64,000 nucleotides of DNA from Vombatus ursinus (GCF_900497805.2 NW_020954610.1:33061426-33125425); one strand, 5' to 3'. Counted from the stretch's first letter, positions 47,020-59,112 are shown. Made by a program: numbers and translations. Notes: a model not told the origin generated them from the letters alone.

Positions 47020-47102
47020 TGTGGTCAGGGATTTTATTTATCTTTGTATTTAGCACTATGCACTCTGACTAGCAGGTATTTAACATTTGTTGAATTCTGT
47101 GT
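47020..47102 (+). mobile_element. L2 3' end
   Basis: 'gtggtcagggattttattta', 'tctttgtatttagcac', 'aacatttgttgaattctg'. Diverged terminus. Confidence 0.6.
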
Positions 47103-47274
47103 TCCTGACAGACCACGAAAGAAGGCATGAACAGAAGAATTGGGATCAATAATATCATAGAAACATCCTCTCTTAAAATGACAAATAATTTTTAGAGTTT
47201 ATTGTGAGTTATCCTGGTAACACAGGGAGGTAGTGGTATAGATAATGCAAAACATCCCATAAATATAGTGTCTG

Positions 47275-47413
47275 TTGAACCCCAACTTAATGTCCCATAG
47301 GCACCTCAAACTCAACACACTCAAATCAGAATTCATTATTTTTTCCCCAATCCCTCTCCCAATTTCATATATCTGTCAAGAATACCGCAATCCCAGTCAA
47401 GAGTACTAATCAT
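47275..47413 (+). mobile_element. L2 segment, left of L1 insertion
   Basis: 'ggcacctcaaactcaacaca' and 'aaatcagaattcattatttt' are an L2 internal block. It continues at 48423 after the L1. Confidence 0.7.
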
Positions 47414-48407
47414 CTAAATGGTCAAAGGATATGTACAGGCAGTTTTAAGATGAAGAAATTAAAGCTAAAATCATGGGAAAAAATGCTCTAAATCACTATT
47501 GATTAGAGAAATGCAAATTAAAACAACTGAAGTACCACCTCACACTTATCAGATTGGCTAATATGAGAGAAAAGAAAAATGATAAATGTTGAAGAAGATG
47601 TGGGAGAATTGGAACACTAATGCATGGAGTTGTGAATGTGGAGTTGTGAACTGATTCTGGAGAGCAATTTAGAACTATGTCCAAAGGGCTATAAAACTAT
47701 TCATACTCTTTGATCCAGCAATACCACTACTAGGTCTGTATCCAAAAAGATCACAAAAAAGGGAGAAGGACCCACATGTACAAAAAATATTTATAGCAGC
47801 TCTTTTTGTGGTGGCAAAGAATTAGAAACTGAAGGGATGCCCATCAACTGGGGCATGGCTGAACAAGTTGAGATATATGAATGTAATGGAATACTACTCT
47901 ATAAGAAATGATAAGCAAGAGGATTTCAGAAAAACCTACATGAACTGATGCTAAGTGAAGTGAGTAGAACTAGAACATTCTATGCTGTAACAGCAACATT
48001 GTGTGATAATCAGCTATGATAGACTTAGCTCTTCTCAGCAATAAAATGATCTGAGCCAATTCCAAAAGACTCCTGACAGAAAATGCTAACCATATCCAGA
48101 TAAAGAAGTAGAAGACTGGATAAAGATTGAATCATATTATTTCCACATTTGTTTTTTTGTTTTTTTCTTTCTCCTGGTTTTTCCCTTTTGTCCTGATTCT
48201 TTTTTCACAATATGACTAATGTGGAAATATGTTTAACATGATGGTATATGTATAATCTATATCAGATTACTTGCTGTCTGGGGGAAGAAGGAGGGAAAGA
48301 AGGGAGGGAGAAAAATTCAGAACTCAAAATCTTACAAAAATGAATATTGAAAACTATCTTTACATGCAATTGGAAAAATAAAATACTATTACATGTTAAA
48401 AAAAAGT
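47414..48407 (+). mobile_element. 5'-truncated L1 inserted in L2
   Basis: 994 bp of ORF2 C-terminus and 3' UTR: 'ggtcaaaggatatgtacagg', 'gaaatgcaaattaaaacaac', 'cccatcaactggggcatggc', then the A-rich end. A 15-bp target-site duplication flanks it (47399-47413, aagagtactaatcat; 48408-48422, aagagtaccaatcat; one mismatch). Confidence 0.92.
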
Positions 48408-48422
48408 AAGAGTACCAATCAT

Positions 48423-49430
48423 CCAGGTTTGCAAACTCAAAGTCATTCTCTTCATGTCCATTCACCTTCCCAAATCCAATCTATTACCAAATCTTAATGG
48501 TGTAACCTTCATAATATCTATTCTATCCATTTTCTTCTCTCCACTCATATGGTTAGTTATACCCTACTTCAGGTCCTCAACCCCTCTTCACCTGGTCTCT
48601 TAATGAGAATTTCCAGCCCCAAGTATCTCCCCATATCATCAATTCTATTCCTAGAGCACGTCTGATCATATTTTTATACAAAAACCTTGTATACCTTATA
48701 CAAAAAGTTTGAATACTTCTCTATTGCTTCTAGGATAAGATAAAAACTCCTGTTTCCCTTGGAGGTGCGGGATTGCATCCCAGTTCTAACCGTAGTCTTT
48801 TGAGCAGAAGTATAATGTAACAGAAAGAACACTGGGTTTGGAGTGGGAAGCCCTGGGTTCAAATCCCAGCCCTGCTACTTACTATCCATAAGACCTTGAA
48901 CAAGTAACTTAATTTCCTTGTGCCTCAGCTTCCTCATCTGTAAAATGAACTAGATGGCTTCTAAGATCCTTTCCAAGTCTTATGAATCTGGCCTACATTT
49001 CCAGACTTATTACATATCTTTCCTTCTACTCTTCTTCAAGTTTCTGACAGCCTGCTGTTTCTCATACCTAACACTGCACCTCCTTCCTGTGTGTAGCTTT
49101 GCAGTCTTGCTCCTCATGCCCAAAATGCACTTCATCTCTACCTCCACCTCTTAGAATCCCTCAATTGTTTCAAGGTGCAGTTAAAGTGCCGTCTCTTGCA
49201 TGAGACCCTTCCTGATTCCACACCCCTCCAAGTACTTGGATCCCTCCCCAAAAATCTCTTTGTATATATTTTGTAGTTGCTTTTTCCTAATAGAATGTAA
49301 GTTCCACTAAGACAAGAGCTATTTAAGTTTTCTCTTGGCATCCTCAGAACCTAGGGGCACAGTTCCTGGCACACAACAAGGACTTAATTTTTTTGATTGA
49401 TAGATCAATTGATTGAGTAAAAGGCATTTC
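48423..49430 (+). mobile_element. L2 3' region, interrupted by a SINE
   Basis: Long L2 stretch: 'cttcaggtcctcaacccctc', 'tctattgcttctaggataag', 'cacttcatctctacctccac', 'cctcttagaatccctcaatt', 'gcatgagacccttcctgatt', 'gcacagttcctggcacacaa', ending near 49430. A SINE is inserted at about 48803-48988. Confidence 0.85.
48803..48988 (+). mobile_element. SINE nested in L2
   Basis: 'agaacactgggtttggagtg', 'gggttcaaatcccagccctg', 'cttcctcatctgtaaaatga', 'actagatggcttctaagatc'. The L2 reading resumes with 'tctggcctacatttccagac'. Confidence 0.8.
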
Positions 49431-49434
49431 AGTT

Positions 49435-51060
49435 TTTCTTTGGAATGCTTTTGCTACACAGGCATCTTCCTAATTATTTTTGTTGTAAGTGCTATTTAAA
49501 TTAGCTGGAATTCCCCAGCATACATCAACTGACAGTGAGGTCAGGTTCAGGATGGCAGGGAAAAAAAATAGAGATAAAAAATTTTCAACAAGGTGTAATT
49601 CATCATTCAGAGAACTAAGAATGAAATGTCTACTATCATCTTTCTACTTACAATAGTGAGGGCAGGGGTAGATATTTCTCTGAATTCATAAGTACTGTTA
49701 TTTCCCCACCCAGTGAAACAACCTATAGTTCTACAGTGCACCTACTCTTTTTAACTTTTCAGAAAGTTCTACAGGTTAGAACTAACATAGTCTTACATGG
49801 ATAAGCCCTGTTTCACCAAATAAACATAAAATTGGTATTATAGTATGGTAGTTCAGATTATGAAGGAAAAAAGATATTTGCAATATTCAATATCCTGACT
49901 ATACAGTAATTGATTGTTTAAAATTTTTTTCAGTTTCACTTTGTGATTATAAATTTCTTGTATCTCTATATGGTACTAGCTGTTCTTTTCTGGGGAAGAT
50001 ATTGGAGGATTTAAAAAACATAGCTAAGAAAAATATCCTTTCTTCCCACCGTCTATGCAGAAATCCCAATAAGACTTGGTATCTCAGCTCATTTAACTCA
50101 AAACCTAGTAGAGTTTTACAGCACATGTATGACTGAGTATAATAAAAAGTGAAACAAGGTGTGTGCGTGTATACATACATATATATACAATACACATACA
50201 CAAATATACATATAAATGTAAATATATATATATATAATAAAACAAGTGCTATTCAAGTTGCAAGGAGGCGGAGCATCAAAACCTTGAGGGAATTGGAAAT
50301 AGTCACAATAGAGTATATGTCATTTGAGCTGGGCCTCAGTGTTTCATTTATGTATTGATAGGATTTCAAGAGAGCGAGATGAGATTGGGGTTAAGACTGC
50401 ATTCTAGGTATAGGGAGCAGCACAGACCAAAAGTACAATTTTGGTGAAGCTCAGTATATATATACATGTGTGTGTGTGTGTGTGTGTGTGTAATGTGTGT
50501 ATGTGTGTATATATGTATATATACGTGTGTGTATTATATATATATATATATATAAAAAATAAGTAATCCAGTTTGGCTAGACCATGACAAGAGAGGAGTG
50601 GGTATACAATAAGACAGGAAAAGTGAGGTGATTTGAGGGAAAGACCTTAAATTCAAAACTAAGTAGCTTGAAATTTACTGAATAGGCATTAGGGTGAGAA
50701 GAGGAGGGACACAGCCAAAGTTCTGTGCATACAAAAAAAAGAGTAACCCTGATGCCATGTGAAAGATGAATTAGAGATGGAATTAGTATAAGGGAACAGG
50801 ACAGGTATTTTGCACCATCCTTAACAACAGCAAAGTTCTTAATTTCTAAATTAATATTCAGTGTTCATTTAAAATGACACACATAAAGTCAGGTTCTGTG
50901 TCTGGAATCTGGAAATATCACCTGTTGATCATACCTGTGGGAAAGACACTACAGTTCTAAATCTGAACAATATGTGTGTGTGAGTATACCTATTTGGGGG
51001 GAGGGGGGCTGATTGAGGGGGGTTGTCTTGCAGCTACAAGATATCAACTAGAAATTTTAT
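49435..51060. other. Intergenic DNA with TA/TG microsatellites
   Basis: Mostly unique. Simple repeats lie at about 50158-50245 (TA/CA-rich) and 50455-50556 ((TG)n and (TA)n). No gene, and no clear transposon. Confidence 0.6.
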
Positions 51061-51064
51061 AGAT

Positions 51065-51258
51065 TCCTAGTACAATGAAAAGAGTTCTGAATTTGGAGTC
51101 TGAAGGGCCTGAGTGGCCTGGGTGCCGATCCCAACTCCTTCAATTTACATAAGTTTGACTATCACTAAATTGCTCTGGGCCTCAGTATCCTTATCTGTCA
51201 AATGAGGAAGTTGGACTCCCCTTCTGAGGTCCCTTAGAGTTCTAAATCTATGATCCTA
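51065..51258 (+). mobile_element. SINE (MIR/Mar-like)
   Basis: 'gaatttggagtctgaagggc', 'gggcctcagtatccttatct', 'gttggactccccttctgagg', 'agttctaaatctatgatcct'. This copy shows the family's 3' tail well. Confidence 0.8.
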
Positions 51259-51519
51259 GATTTAGGACACACCCGCCAACAGGTGATTTGGTGTGGGTGT
51301 TGGTAGTATGTACAAGTGCCGGAATTATAGAAGACACCTTAGAAACTATCGTATTTAACCATACAAAGGGGGAAGGGAGGGAGGAGTAGAAGTAAATAAC
51401 TTATATCGAAGACCTCTCCTTTTTTCAGAGTGTTTGGCCTTGCCTCAAAATATCTATAGAGTATTTCCTTACTACCAGGAAGATTTTCTGAGAAGATCTG
51501 GTCTGACACCGGGACCCTG

Positions 51520-53233
51520 GCATATCCAAGTCCCAATTGGACAAGGGGCAATGTAGTTGGCGCTAGCCGAGAGAAGGTGTGGGATAGACTCCTAGTGCTG
51601 CGTCTGTAACTGAAGACAGCATGGGGTCTACAATTCTCATTTCCAGCGGATCCCCGTGGGGGCCGGCCATTGGACTGTGCCAGAGAGAGAGACACAGAGA
51701 GAAAGAAAGAGAGAGAGAGAGACAGAGAGAGAGAGAGAGAAACTCGATGCTGCCCCGGCAGGGCCGCCAGATACTCGGAATTTGAGTTAGGACTGGGACC
51801 CCGAAGAAAGCTATCTCACGACACGTCCTTTGGCCAGAGAAAATACCCTGTTGTTGGGCCTCCCAAGACCCAGCTGTTAAGGGAGCCTTGGTGTCCTGAC
51901 CTCACCCTGTGGATTTCCCCACCCCCACCCCCACCCCTGCTTTTCCGGTTCCAATTCTTGTAGGAAAGGAGAGACAAGGAGACGTAGAGAAAAAGGACCT
52001 TGGAAAGAGGACAAGAGGAAGGGATGCCAGAGGGGTCCCGATATTCCTCTCTGTGCGGACCTATATGTTTAAAACCGAAAATAAAAATGGGTTTGAGGAC
52101 ACCTTCTTTAGTGTCTGCTAAAGGAGCAGAGCAGCAACACAGAATGACACCGGACATCTGCGAGCGAGGGAGGCTTGCAGGAGCTGAAATCAAGAGGGAA
52201 ATGAAGAGGAGTGGGGCAGAGGAGAATCGTGGGTGATGGAGAGGGGAGAGGAGAGAGGGGTTGCGTGGGGGAAGGGGAGAAAGGCACAGAGACAGAGACA
52301 CGCCTCGGTTTTCGACTTTGCCTACCTACTGTTTGTCCTTCTCATCAGTCTTTAGATTCCGCTTCTCGGCAGCTGCTGACGCTTTCTCCTTGTGCCTGCC
52401 GGAGCCAGCGCAAAAGCTCGATTTACAGCGCCCAGATGTTGGTGCCGCCTCCCCAGGTGAAGTTAATTTTTTATTTATTTGTTCCATTCCCCAACCACTG
52501 CCCTACTCCGCGCCTAAGAAATATCAGTGTTTGTGCAGCCGTTTATTTCAAACTTGACCTCTAGCTCCTGATTGGTCGATGAATACAATCTAGGCGAAGC
52601 TTTTTTTTTTTTTTTTTTATAATTGTAAGCAAGAATGAGAAATTAGCGACCCTCCAGGAGGGGTGAAAGGAAGGAGAGATGGGGGGCAGGGCGGGCAAGA
52701 TAGTAGGGGTACGAAGTGAGATGGGCGGAGAAAACAGCAGGAAGGGGCGGGGGGGTTAGCTGAGACTGGCGGAACTAAAACGGGGGGGAGGGGGAAGGAT
52801 AAAAGCGGGAAGGGGGGGGAATGGGAGGTGTAAGAAGAAGCAGATGAGGAAGGTGGGGGGAAAGGGTTTAGGAGGGAAAGGGGAGGGAGAGGAAGCTAAA
52901 GAGCAGCCAGTCTGCTAGTGGGGGATGAAGCGGCCCCTAAGTCTTCTCCCCACCCCCAGGTCCCCACCCCCATCTCCCAACTCTCGTCCCCACCCACCCG
53001 TGCCCTTAACTTTATCTTGCCTACTGTCCAAATTACCCGAGCAAAGCAAAGCGGATCTTGAGCAACGGGACTATCTAGAGGTTCCCCGCCCCTCTCCTTC
53101 AACTTTGCTCTGAGTCGCGCTCCTGTGTGCGTGCGCGCGTGTATATGTCTCTGTGTGTGCAGAGAGAGTCTGTAGTGCCGCAGGGTTAGCTCAACGGATC
53201 AGAGGTGCTGGGCCTGTAAACCCGGGAGAGAGA
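51520..53233 (+). promoter_or_regulatory. CDKN2A: ARF promoter region, GC-rich
   Basis: GC-rich, CpG-containing and free of transposons from about 51.5 kb to exon 1-beta. It contains a GA repeat (51683-51742), a GGGGCGGGG SP1-type box near 52744, an E2F-like GCGGGAA at 52805-52811 and a CpG-dense gcgcgcgt stretch near 53130. No TATA box precedes exon 1-beta. The ARF promoter of eutherians is a TATA-less CpG island activated by E2F, which fits these motifs; function here is inferred. Short frames on both strands in this block have no recognisable product. Confidence 0.6.
51683..51742. repeat. (GA)n-rich tract
   Basis: Interrupted GA repeat about 60 bp long within the GC-rich ARF upstream region. 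Confidence 0.9.
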
Positions 53234-53411
53234 ATGATGCGAAGGGTTAGAGTGACCATCCGCGTGGGCAGAGCTTGCCGATCCCACCGCATCGGCACTT
53301 TCGTGGCAAAGATAGTGCAGGCGCTGTGCCGGGCATCGGTCAGCAGCAATCAGTGGATACCCTTCCAAGTGCTGCTGATAGTGAGGAGGAAACGTGATCG
53401 TAGAAGACCAG
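53234..53411 (+). CDS. CDKN2A: CDKN2A ARF exon 1-beta (partial ARF protein)
   Basis: Encodes 59 residues plus one base, beginning [15 protein letters not shown]. Human ARF starts MVRRFLVTLRIRRAC, so the N-terminal MDM2-binding and nucleolar segment is clearly conserved. The exon is Arg-rich and ends in 'RRKRDRRRP' before the donor G|GTAAGC (donor at 53412). ARF sits in the nucleolus, binds MDM2 and stabilises p53. The ending phase (1) is what is needed to read the shared CDKN2A exon 2 in the ARF frame (next codon GGT), as in human where the exon also ends RRPG. The ATG at 53234 has A at -3; a second ATG follows at 53237. Upstream the frame stays open to about 53153 but has no in-frame ATG. 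The partner exon 2 lies outside the window. CDKN2B exon 2, 17 kb upstream on the same strand, cannot be its splice partner in cis. Confidence 0.93.
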
Positions 53412-55109
53412 GTAAGCAAAAGCCATGGAGAGAAGCCGTGAAAAAAAAAAAAAGTGTTGTGATTAACAGGTATCCTTTGTACGTAATTGAACAGTGGCTG
53501 GAGACCTTCAGAGAAAAAAGTCCCACTTCCACCCCCTTGCTGCCCTTTTATTTCCTCGTACCTTTTTTTTTTTTTTAATCTCTTTGAGTGTCTTTTGTTC
53601 GGGGTATATAAAGCCCTGTTCTGCCTTGCACAGGTATCCCCCCATGCTATTCCTATGGGAATTATCTCAAAACTACTCAGTAGGGAATTCTGATGCTATC
53701 TTAGTGATTTGGTGACTTCCGAAAGTCCAAAAATGAGTGGGATTCTGACCCCATTTAGTAACGGTGTATTTAGTCCTCTCGTGGTTTTCTGGGTTTGTTG
53801 TTAGCCACGAAAATTTGTTACCGTCCCAACTTCTTCATTCTTTCGAGGTGGCGCCTTTTACTAGCATTTCCCCCTCCCCTTTTCTAGAAGTTTTGGAGGG
53901 AAATGGGGGCGAAGGGACCCAAAAGATTTAACTCCCCCTTAACTCCAACTGCCCAAGTGAGACAAACCTCGAAGAATGTTCCCCCCTTTGAAACTGTACA
54001 CACCAATTGTCAACCAGCAAGAGCCAACTTGCTCTTAGGAATGATTTTGTTTTAATCAGTCTGTTCGATGGTACACTCGATCGTATGTTTTATTGGGATG
54101 TCATGTTTTGTGCCAGTCCCTACGTTATAAATAAGGAAGGGCAGTTTACCATCTTAATTTGGCGATCTCCCTCTAACCAGTCAGATTACAACACTACTGA
54201 GTAAGGAATTAATATATACTAGGCCTATTTGGTCCACATGTTGAAGGCAACATGTTCGCTATCGAGGGTAATTCAGCTCATTTAGAAACTCATTTAGAAA
54301 GTAAATTTTAGGGTCCAGATAGCAAAGCTACTCACCCTGTCTTTGATTATAAACCTAAAAACAATGTAGTCAACCCAGTAATGAGGCCTATTATTTGAGT
54401 AACTTCCCATGTGGTGGCCACTCTTCCCCATTTAAAAAAAAATCTATGTAAAAATAAGAGGCAAAGTCGAATTTGGGGTTCACTTCATTTCGTATGAAAA
54501 ATAAATTTTACTTATTGTGGTCTTTTTTTCTTGTGGAAAATAAAACTGAGGTTCTTGATATAAAAATATTACAGTTTCAAATCTTAAGCAAAAAAAATGT
54601 GAGATCCTCACATCCATTAGCATACATCTCTATATATAAAGTAATTTGATATATAAGATAAATTGTATCCTTTGAAATAGGTTGAAACTAGAGTGAATAT
54701 AAGGAAAGGGGGAACGACAGCAAAAAATGCATTATTCTGGTGCTTGGCTTCTTTGTTTAACAACTGTGAGGTCCTGCTTCCTCTGTTGTACTTGTAAATC
54801 TGTGTATGAAGACATACAGTTATCTGTTACTGCATGCACAATTTAAAAACAATATAATTGTATTTCTGCATATGTAAATTATAGATATGACTTTTATTCA
54901 TAATTTAAAATTAATGCACAGCCAATTTGTAACCTATTGATGTTCAAATAATTCCACATAAGAGACTGGGCTGCTTATGAGAATAATATGATGTAGAATA
55001 AGAAATGGACTTGTGATTTCATCTATGTTGGGAGGTCCTGGTAAGGCAGTGCTTGTCTGCCATTGCAAGTCAGAATCTTCTCTGCCACTCATTGGTCTTA
55101 GAGAGTTTT

Positions 55110-55245
55110 CTGGAGCACTGAGAGGTTATTAAGTGACTTATCCAGAGTCAAAAAGCCTGCATGTGTCAAATGCAGGACTTGAATCCAAGTCCTTCATTCT
55201 CCAAAGTCAGCTTTCTATCCACCACACCATGTTGTCTTTGTTAAT
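55110..55245 (-). mobile_element. SINE fragment, inverted
   Basis: 'gttattaagtgacttatcca', 'gaatccaagtccttcattct', 'tctatccaccacaccatgtt' (reversed tRNA-like head). The intervals 53580-55109 and 55246-56485 contain no repeat I can name. Confidence 0.65.
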
Positions 55246-56485
55246 ATTGTGTGTATGTGAAAATACTATGTTAGTATTCTCAGATGTATTACAGCAGTTA
55301 GGTATTTTAGATATTTAAAATATATATATATGGATTCTCTTGGTGAAGCATTGGTGTTTAAAATTAGTTTTTAAGAGAGCATAGAAATGTCTTCATTTAA
55401 AAGCATGCATAAGATTTTTTGGGTATTTTTTGAACTTTCAACAAATACATAAAATTATAAACTATGTTTTAGTGGTTGTAGCTAGAGATTCATACACGGG
55501 AAAATTCACACATGTATACATACCCAGAGAGATAGACACTTCTGTAACTTAAGGATCTGTATTTCTCTAGGTGTATGTAATTTCTCCACTGATGAAGATC
55601 ATAACCTTTCTGCCATTTAGTTTTCATGAGATCCTTTAACTGAAAAAAAAAATCATCACCCTACAGAAAACCTGATGGTAGGTTTATTGCATTTAGCTAG
55701 ACTGGTTAAAATGGAACAGACAGCTCATTGCCAAGCCTATACTAAAAGAATTTCTAGTGTGCTAGGACTGACCACTTACCAAAACTATTTGTAAGATAAG
55801 GTCTTAGCCAACAGACACAGAACATTATAGTAGGGCTTTAGTGAAGGTAGATAGGAAGATGTAAGTAGATATACATACTTTAATGTATATATTAAAAACC
55901 CCATTTTCCCTGTGACATCTTGAGTAGATTTATAGAAGGTATTTTTGCAACAACAAAAAATACAGTGCTGAAAACTGTATTACATTTCACTCTATAATTA
56001 AATTACATAGGTATAAATACTAATGAACATCATTTATTTGTCATGCAAATGTATATTTCACATAAAACATTAGTTTAGATATGCTTGTATCTATATATGA
56101 TATAGTAGTTTTAATAAATGTATATTATTTCCTTACAACAAAAATACAATTAGTAATAATTGCATTTTATGTGAAATGTATGTAATACAGGCATTATGCA
56201 ATATGAGGCTCAGAGTTTATAAATACATAAATTCATGCCATTTTGGGAACACATTTTTTTACATTGTATGTCTCAGGTTGAACATAAACATAATAGGATC
56301 TAGTTTTATAAACATAAAATATATTTTTATGGATTGGTAATATGTCCCTGTGAAATACTGTGTGGAGACTGATACTTGTATGACCACACCATGATCGTTA
56401 AGTATAGACAAGAGTCATTGTCCACAGTGCTTAGATCACTGCTTAGTTAGTAAATTAGGCATGCTCAGGGGTAGCTAACTCTTCT

Positions 56486-56615
56486 TTTATGTATTCTTTC
56501 TCCATTAGAATATAAGCTCCTTGAGGGCAAGGACTGTCTTTCCTTTCTATTTCAAGCTGTTAGCACAGTTCCTAGCACATAGTAAAAGCTTAGTAAAAGT
56601 TTTATTTAATTTAAC
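56486..56615 (+). mobile_element. L2 3' end
   Basis: 'agaatataagctccttgagg', 'gcaaggactgtctttccttt', 'cacagttcctagcacatagt'. Clear L2 terminus. Confidence 0.8.
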
Positions 56616-56764
56616 ACTCCCCCTTCCCTTCTCCACTCTCCCAGGATAAGACTTTAAATATGTTGTTTTGGCCTGGAGGAACTGATGCACTTTCCAAATC
56701 ACTTGCCATGCACAGTTCTGACCCTGGTGCATGGTGGTACCATGAGGAAAACCCCCAAATGGAG

Positions 56765-56912
56765 GGTTAGTGGATTTTGTTTGGTTCAAATCAGAGCTTT
56801 ACCTGTGTGACTTGGAACAAATTATTTAATGTCTCTCTTCCTTCATTTCCCAAGAGAGGGTTGAGCTAGATGATCTTTAAAGTTCCTTCTAGTCCTAAAT
56901 CAGTGATGCTTT
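56765..56912 (+). mobile_element. SINE, diverged
   Basis: 'gtgtgacttggaacaaatta' and 'gagctagatgatctttaaag', 'ttccttctagtcctaaatc': MIR/Mar-like middle and tail. Confidence 0.65.
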
Positions 56913-57104
56913 AGAAGAAGCAATTCAATCTCTAATGGCATGTTTTAGTGTCTGTTGTGCAGGGCTGACTGAGCACTATACTTTAAAAAAAAAATTAAAT
57001 TTACATAACTAATCTGTATAACAAATAAACTTTCCTATCTACTTTACTTAAGAGGAGTAAAAAGTAAGGAGAAAGGGAAAAGACTCAAAATGCTGAGAGA
57101 ATAA

Positions 57105-57226
57105 ATCCAAAATATATATTTATATGTTTAAATATATATATGTGTGTGCATATATACACATATACATATATATGTGTGTGCGTGTATATATAGAATATAT
57201 ATGTATATACGCACACACATACATTT
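57105..57226. repeat. TATA/TGTG low-complexity tract
   Basis: Alternating TA, TG and CA runs. Confidence 0.88.
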
Positions 57227-57227
57227 G

Positions 57228-57360
57228 AAACAATGTGGTGTAGTCAATAGAATACTGGATTTAAAGTAATGAAATCAGGTTCAGATCTAATTTATGACCC
57301 TTACAAGTAGCTTGATCATGAACAAGTCACTTATCTCTCTATAACCTGTCGAACTCTTCA
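57228..57360 (+). mobile_element. SINE head fragment
   Basis: 'caatgtggtgtagtcaatag' and 'catgaacaagtcacttatct': degraded tRNA-derived SINE. Confidence 0.55.
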
Positions 57361-57606
57361 GAGGGAGTTCCCCATACCCAGGAAATCATAGAAGACGTAC
57401 ATAGATACATTTAGACACAGATTACTTCCTAATCCGGAGGTGGGACTCTAAACTCCCTAGTCATTGGTGAAAGATTAGGTGTTTGTTTGTTTGTTTGTTT
57501 TTTGTAATTAAGTCTAAACTTCATTCTCAGAGGCCTTGGAAGACAGCGAGGCTTCTAGAATTTCAATTGTTTTACTCCTTCGTCAGGTCTCTGTGAATCA
57601 TCACTA

Positions 57607-57628
57607 TTTTTTTTTTTTTTTTTTTTTT
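57607..57628. repeat. Poly(T), about 22 T
   Basis: Long homopolymer. A (GTTT)n run lies nearby at 57481-57502. 57630-58790 has no gene or clear repeat; the 96-codon frame there is unsupported. Confidence 0.9.
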
Positions 57629-58795
57629 AAGGATCTATTCAATTCACTCTCTGTTTCCTTCCGCCCAGATCCCTAGCAACCTTTTGGACCTACAGGTCTG
57701 GAACATTATCCCTTATTTACCCCCAGATCCAAGAGCGCCGAAAAGGCTGGGTGCTGTGCTCTCCCAGTTAGGAGAATTACTTACCTGTACGTCATGGAAA
57801 AAATATCGGAGACCCTTTACCTCTCTTGTTCTCCATTTTGCACCACTCCTTTCTTGCGACATGATCAATTCTGCAGTAGCAGACTCTTCAACAGTTTCTC
57901 TCCTCCCCACCACCAGCTGCTTAACTTATTATACGTACACACACCCACAGCCTTCCCCAGGCTCTAAGCCCTGAGACTAGAATTGTCCACTGAAAGCGTT
58001 AGCTGTGATTGTAAACCTTGGTTCCGTCTTCACTCTACTCATGTTCTCCAACTTCGACCCCTTCTTAACTCCCACTTATATTTATTCCTCACTCCTGTGG
58101 CTGTCCTACTCTCTTAACTTCCCACTAAGGGCGATGACTCTGGCTTTGAGTGTTCAAAGTATGGGCATTTATATCCACACACATATCCACACAAGTATAT
58201 ATACATATGTATGTGTGTGAAACAATTAGCTCCCTAATGACCTTTGCAGGAAAAGAAGCAGAGAAGACTTAACAGATTCTGAACCTGGGACATTTTTTAT
58301 CATCAGGTCTAGCTAGGTCTCTGAAATGATTGCAAGTGCATTTCCACCACTCTCCTGTTTTTCCTTTACCTCCTGGGATTTTGAAAAAGGAGAGTTGGAA
58401 ATGGGAGAAGGGCTGATCCCCTAATAAAAGGAGACAACAAGCTATTGCTTGTTTCCTGTGATAGAGACAGTAAATTTTTTTCATTATGTCTTTTCCCATA
58501 TTAAAAAAAGTTTTCTGTAGATGAAAGTGCAAAAATAAGAACATAACTACCTTGTCTACCTTGTGAGGTAGACAAGTACACATCTTTAAGAAAAGTCTTA
58601 AATTCATTGCTCCCAATAAATAAATGGCTAGAGGTGGAGAATTATGAATGTGGAACTTTACGTGTGTTGTCAGAACTGCATAATATATTGGCTAATTTTG
58701 CTGAATTTTCTTTTTCACTTTAAAAAATTGTTTGATTCAAGGGACTGGCTCTCTGGGGAGGAGGTGAAGAGAGTTATTTGAAAATTAATGATATA

Positions 58796-58941
58796 GGGGC
58801 AGCTAGGTGGCACAGTGGATAGAGCACCAGCCCTGAAGTCAGGAGGACCTGAGTTCAAATCCAACCTCAGACCAAACACTTGACACTTACTAATTGTGTG
58901 ACCTTGGCAAGTCACTTAACCCCAATTACTTAAAAAAAAAA
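58796..58941 (+). mobile_element. tRNA-derived SINE with target-site duplication
   Basis: Head 'ggggcagctaggtggcacag', B-box-like 'gagttcaaatcc', 'ggcaagtcacttaacccc', poly(A). A perfect 14-bp duplication, gaaaattaatgata, flanks it (58780-58793 and 58942-58955). Among the youngest elements of the window. Confidence 0.94.
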
Positions 58942-59112
58942 GAAAATTAATGATAGAAAAGCCAAAAAAAATAAACATTTTTATTAAGAAAATTCTGACA
59001 GCTAGGAGTATACCTGAACCACTATATCTTATCTGCATTTAAATGACAACTTCAATTAGGATACATTCATTTTCATTAAGCTTTGTATTAAAATCTCCAA
59101 AGTAAAAACACA

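Noticed and set aside
51816-52301. 161-codon minus-strand open frame in the ARF upstream region
   Set aside because: Low-complexity Ser/Leu/Pro product in GC-rich DNA, no recognisable domain, and overlapping frames on the other strand.
57684-57974. 96-codon + frame in the ARF intron, checked as p16 exon 1-alpha
   Set aside because: Contains no ankyrin motif and no GRRPIQ-type end followed by a donor; unrelated to INK4.
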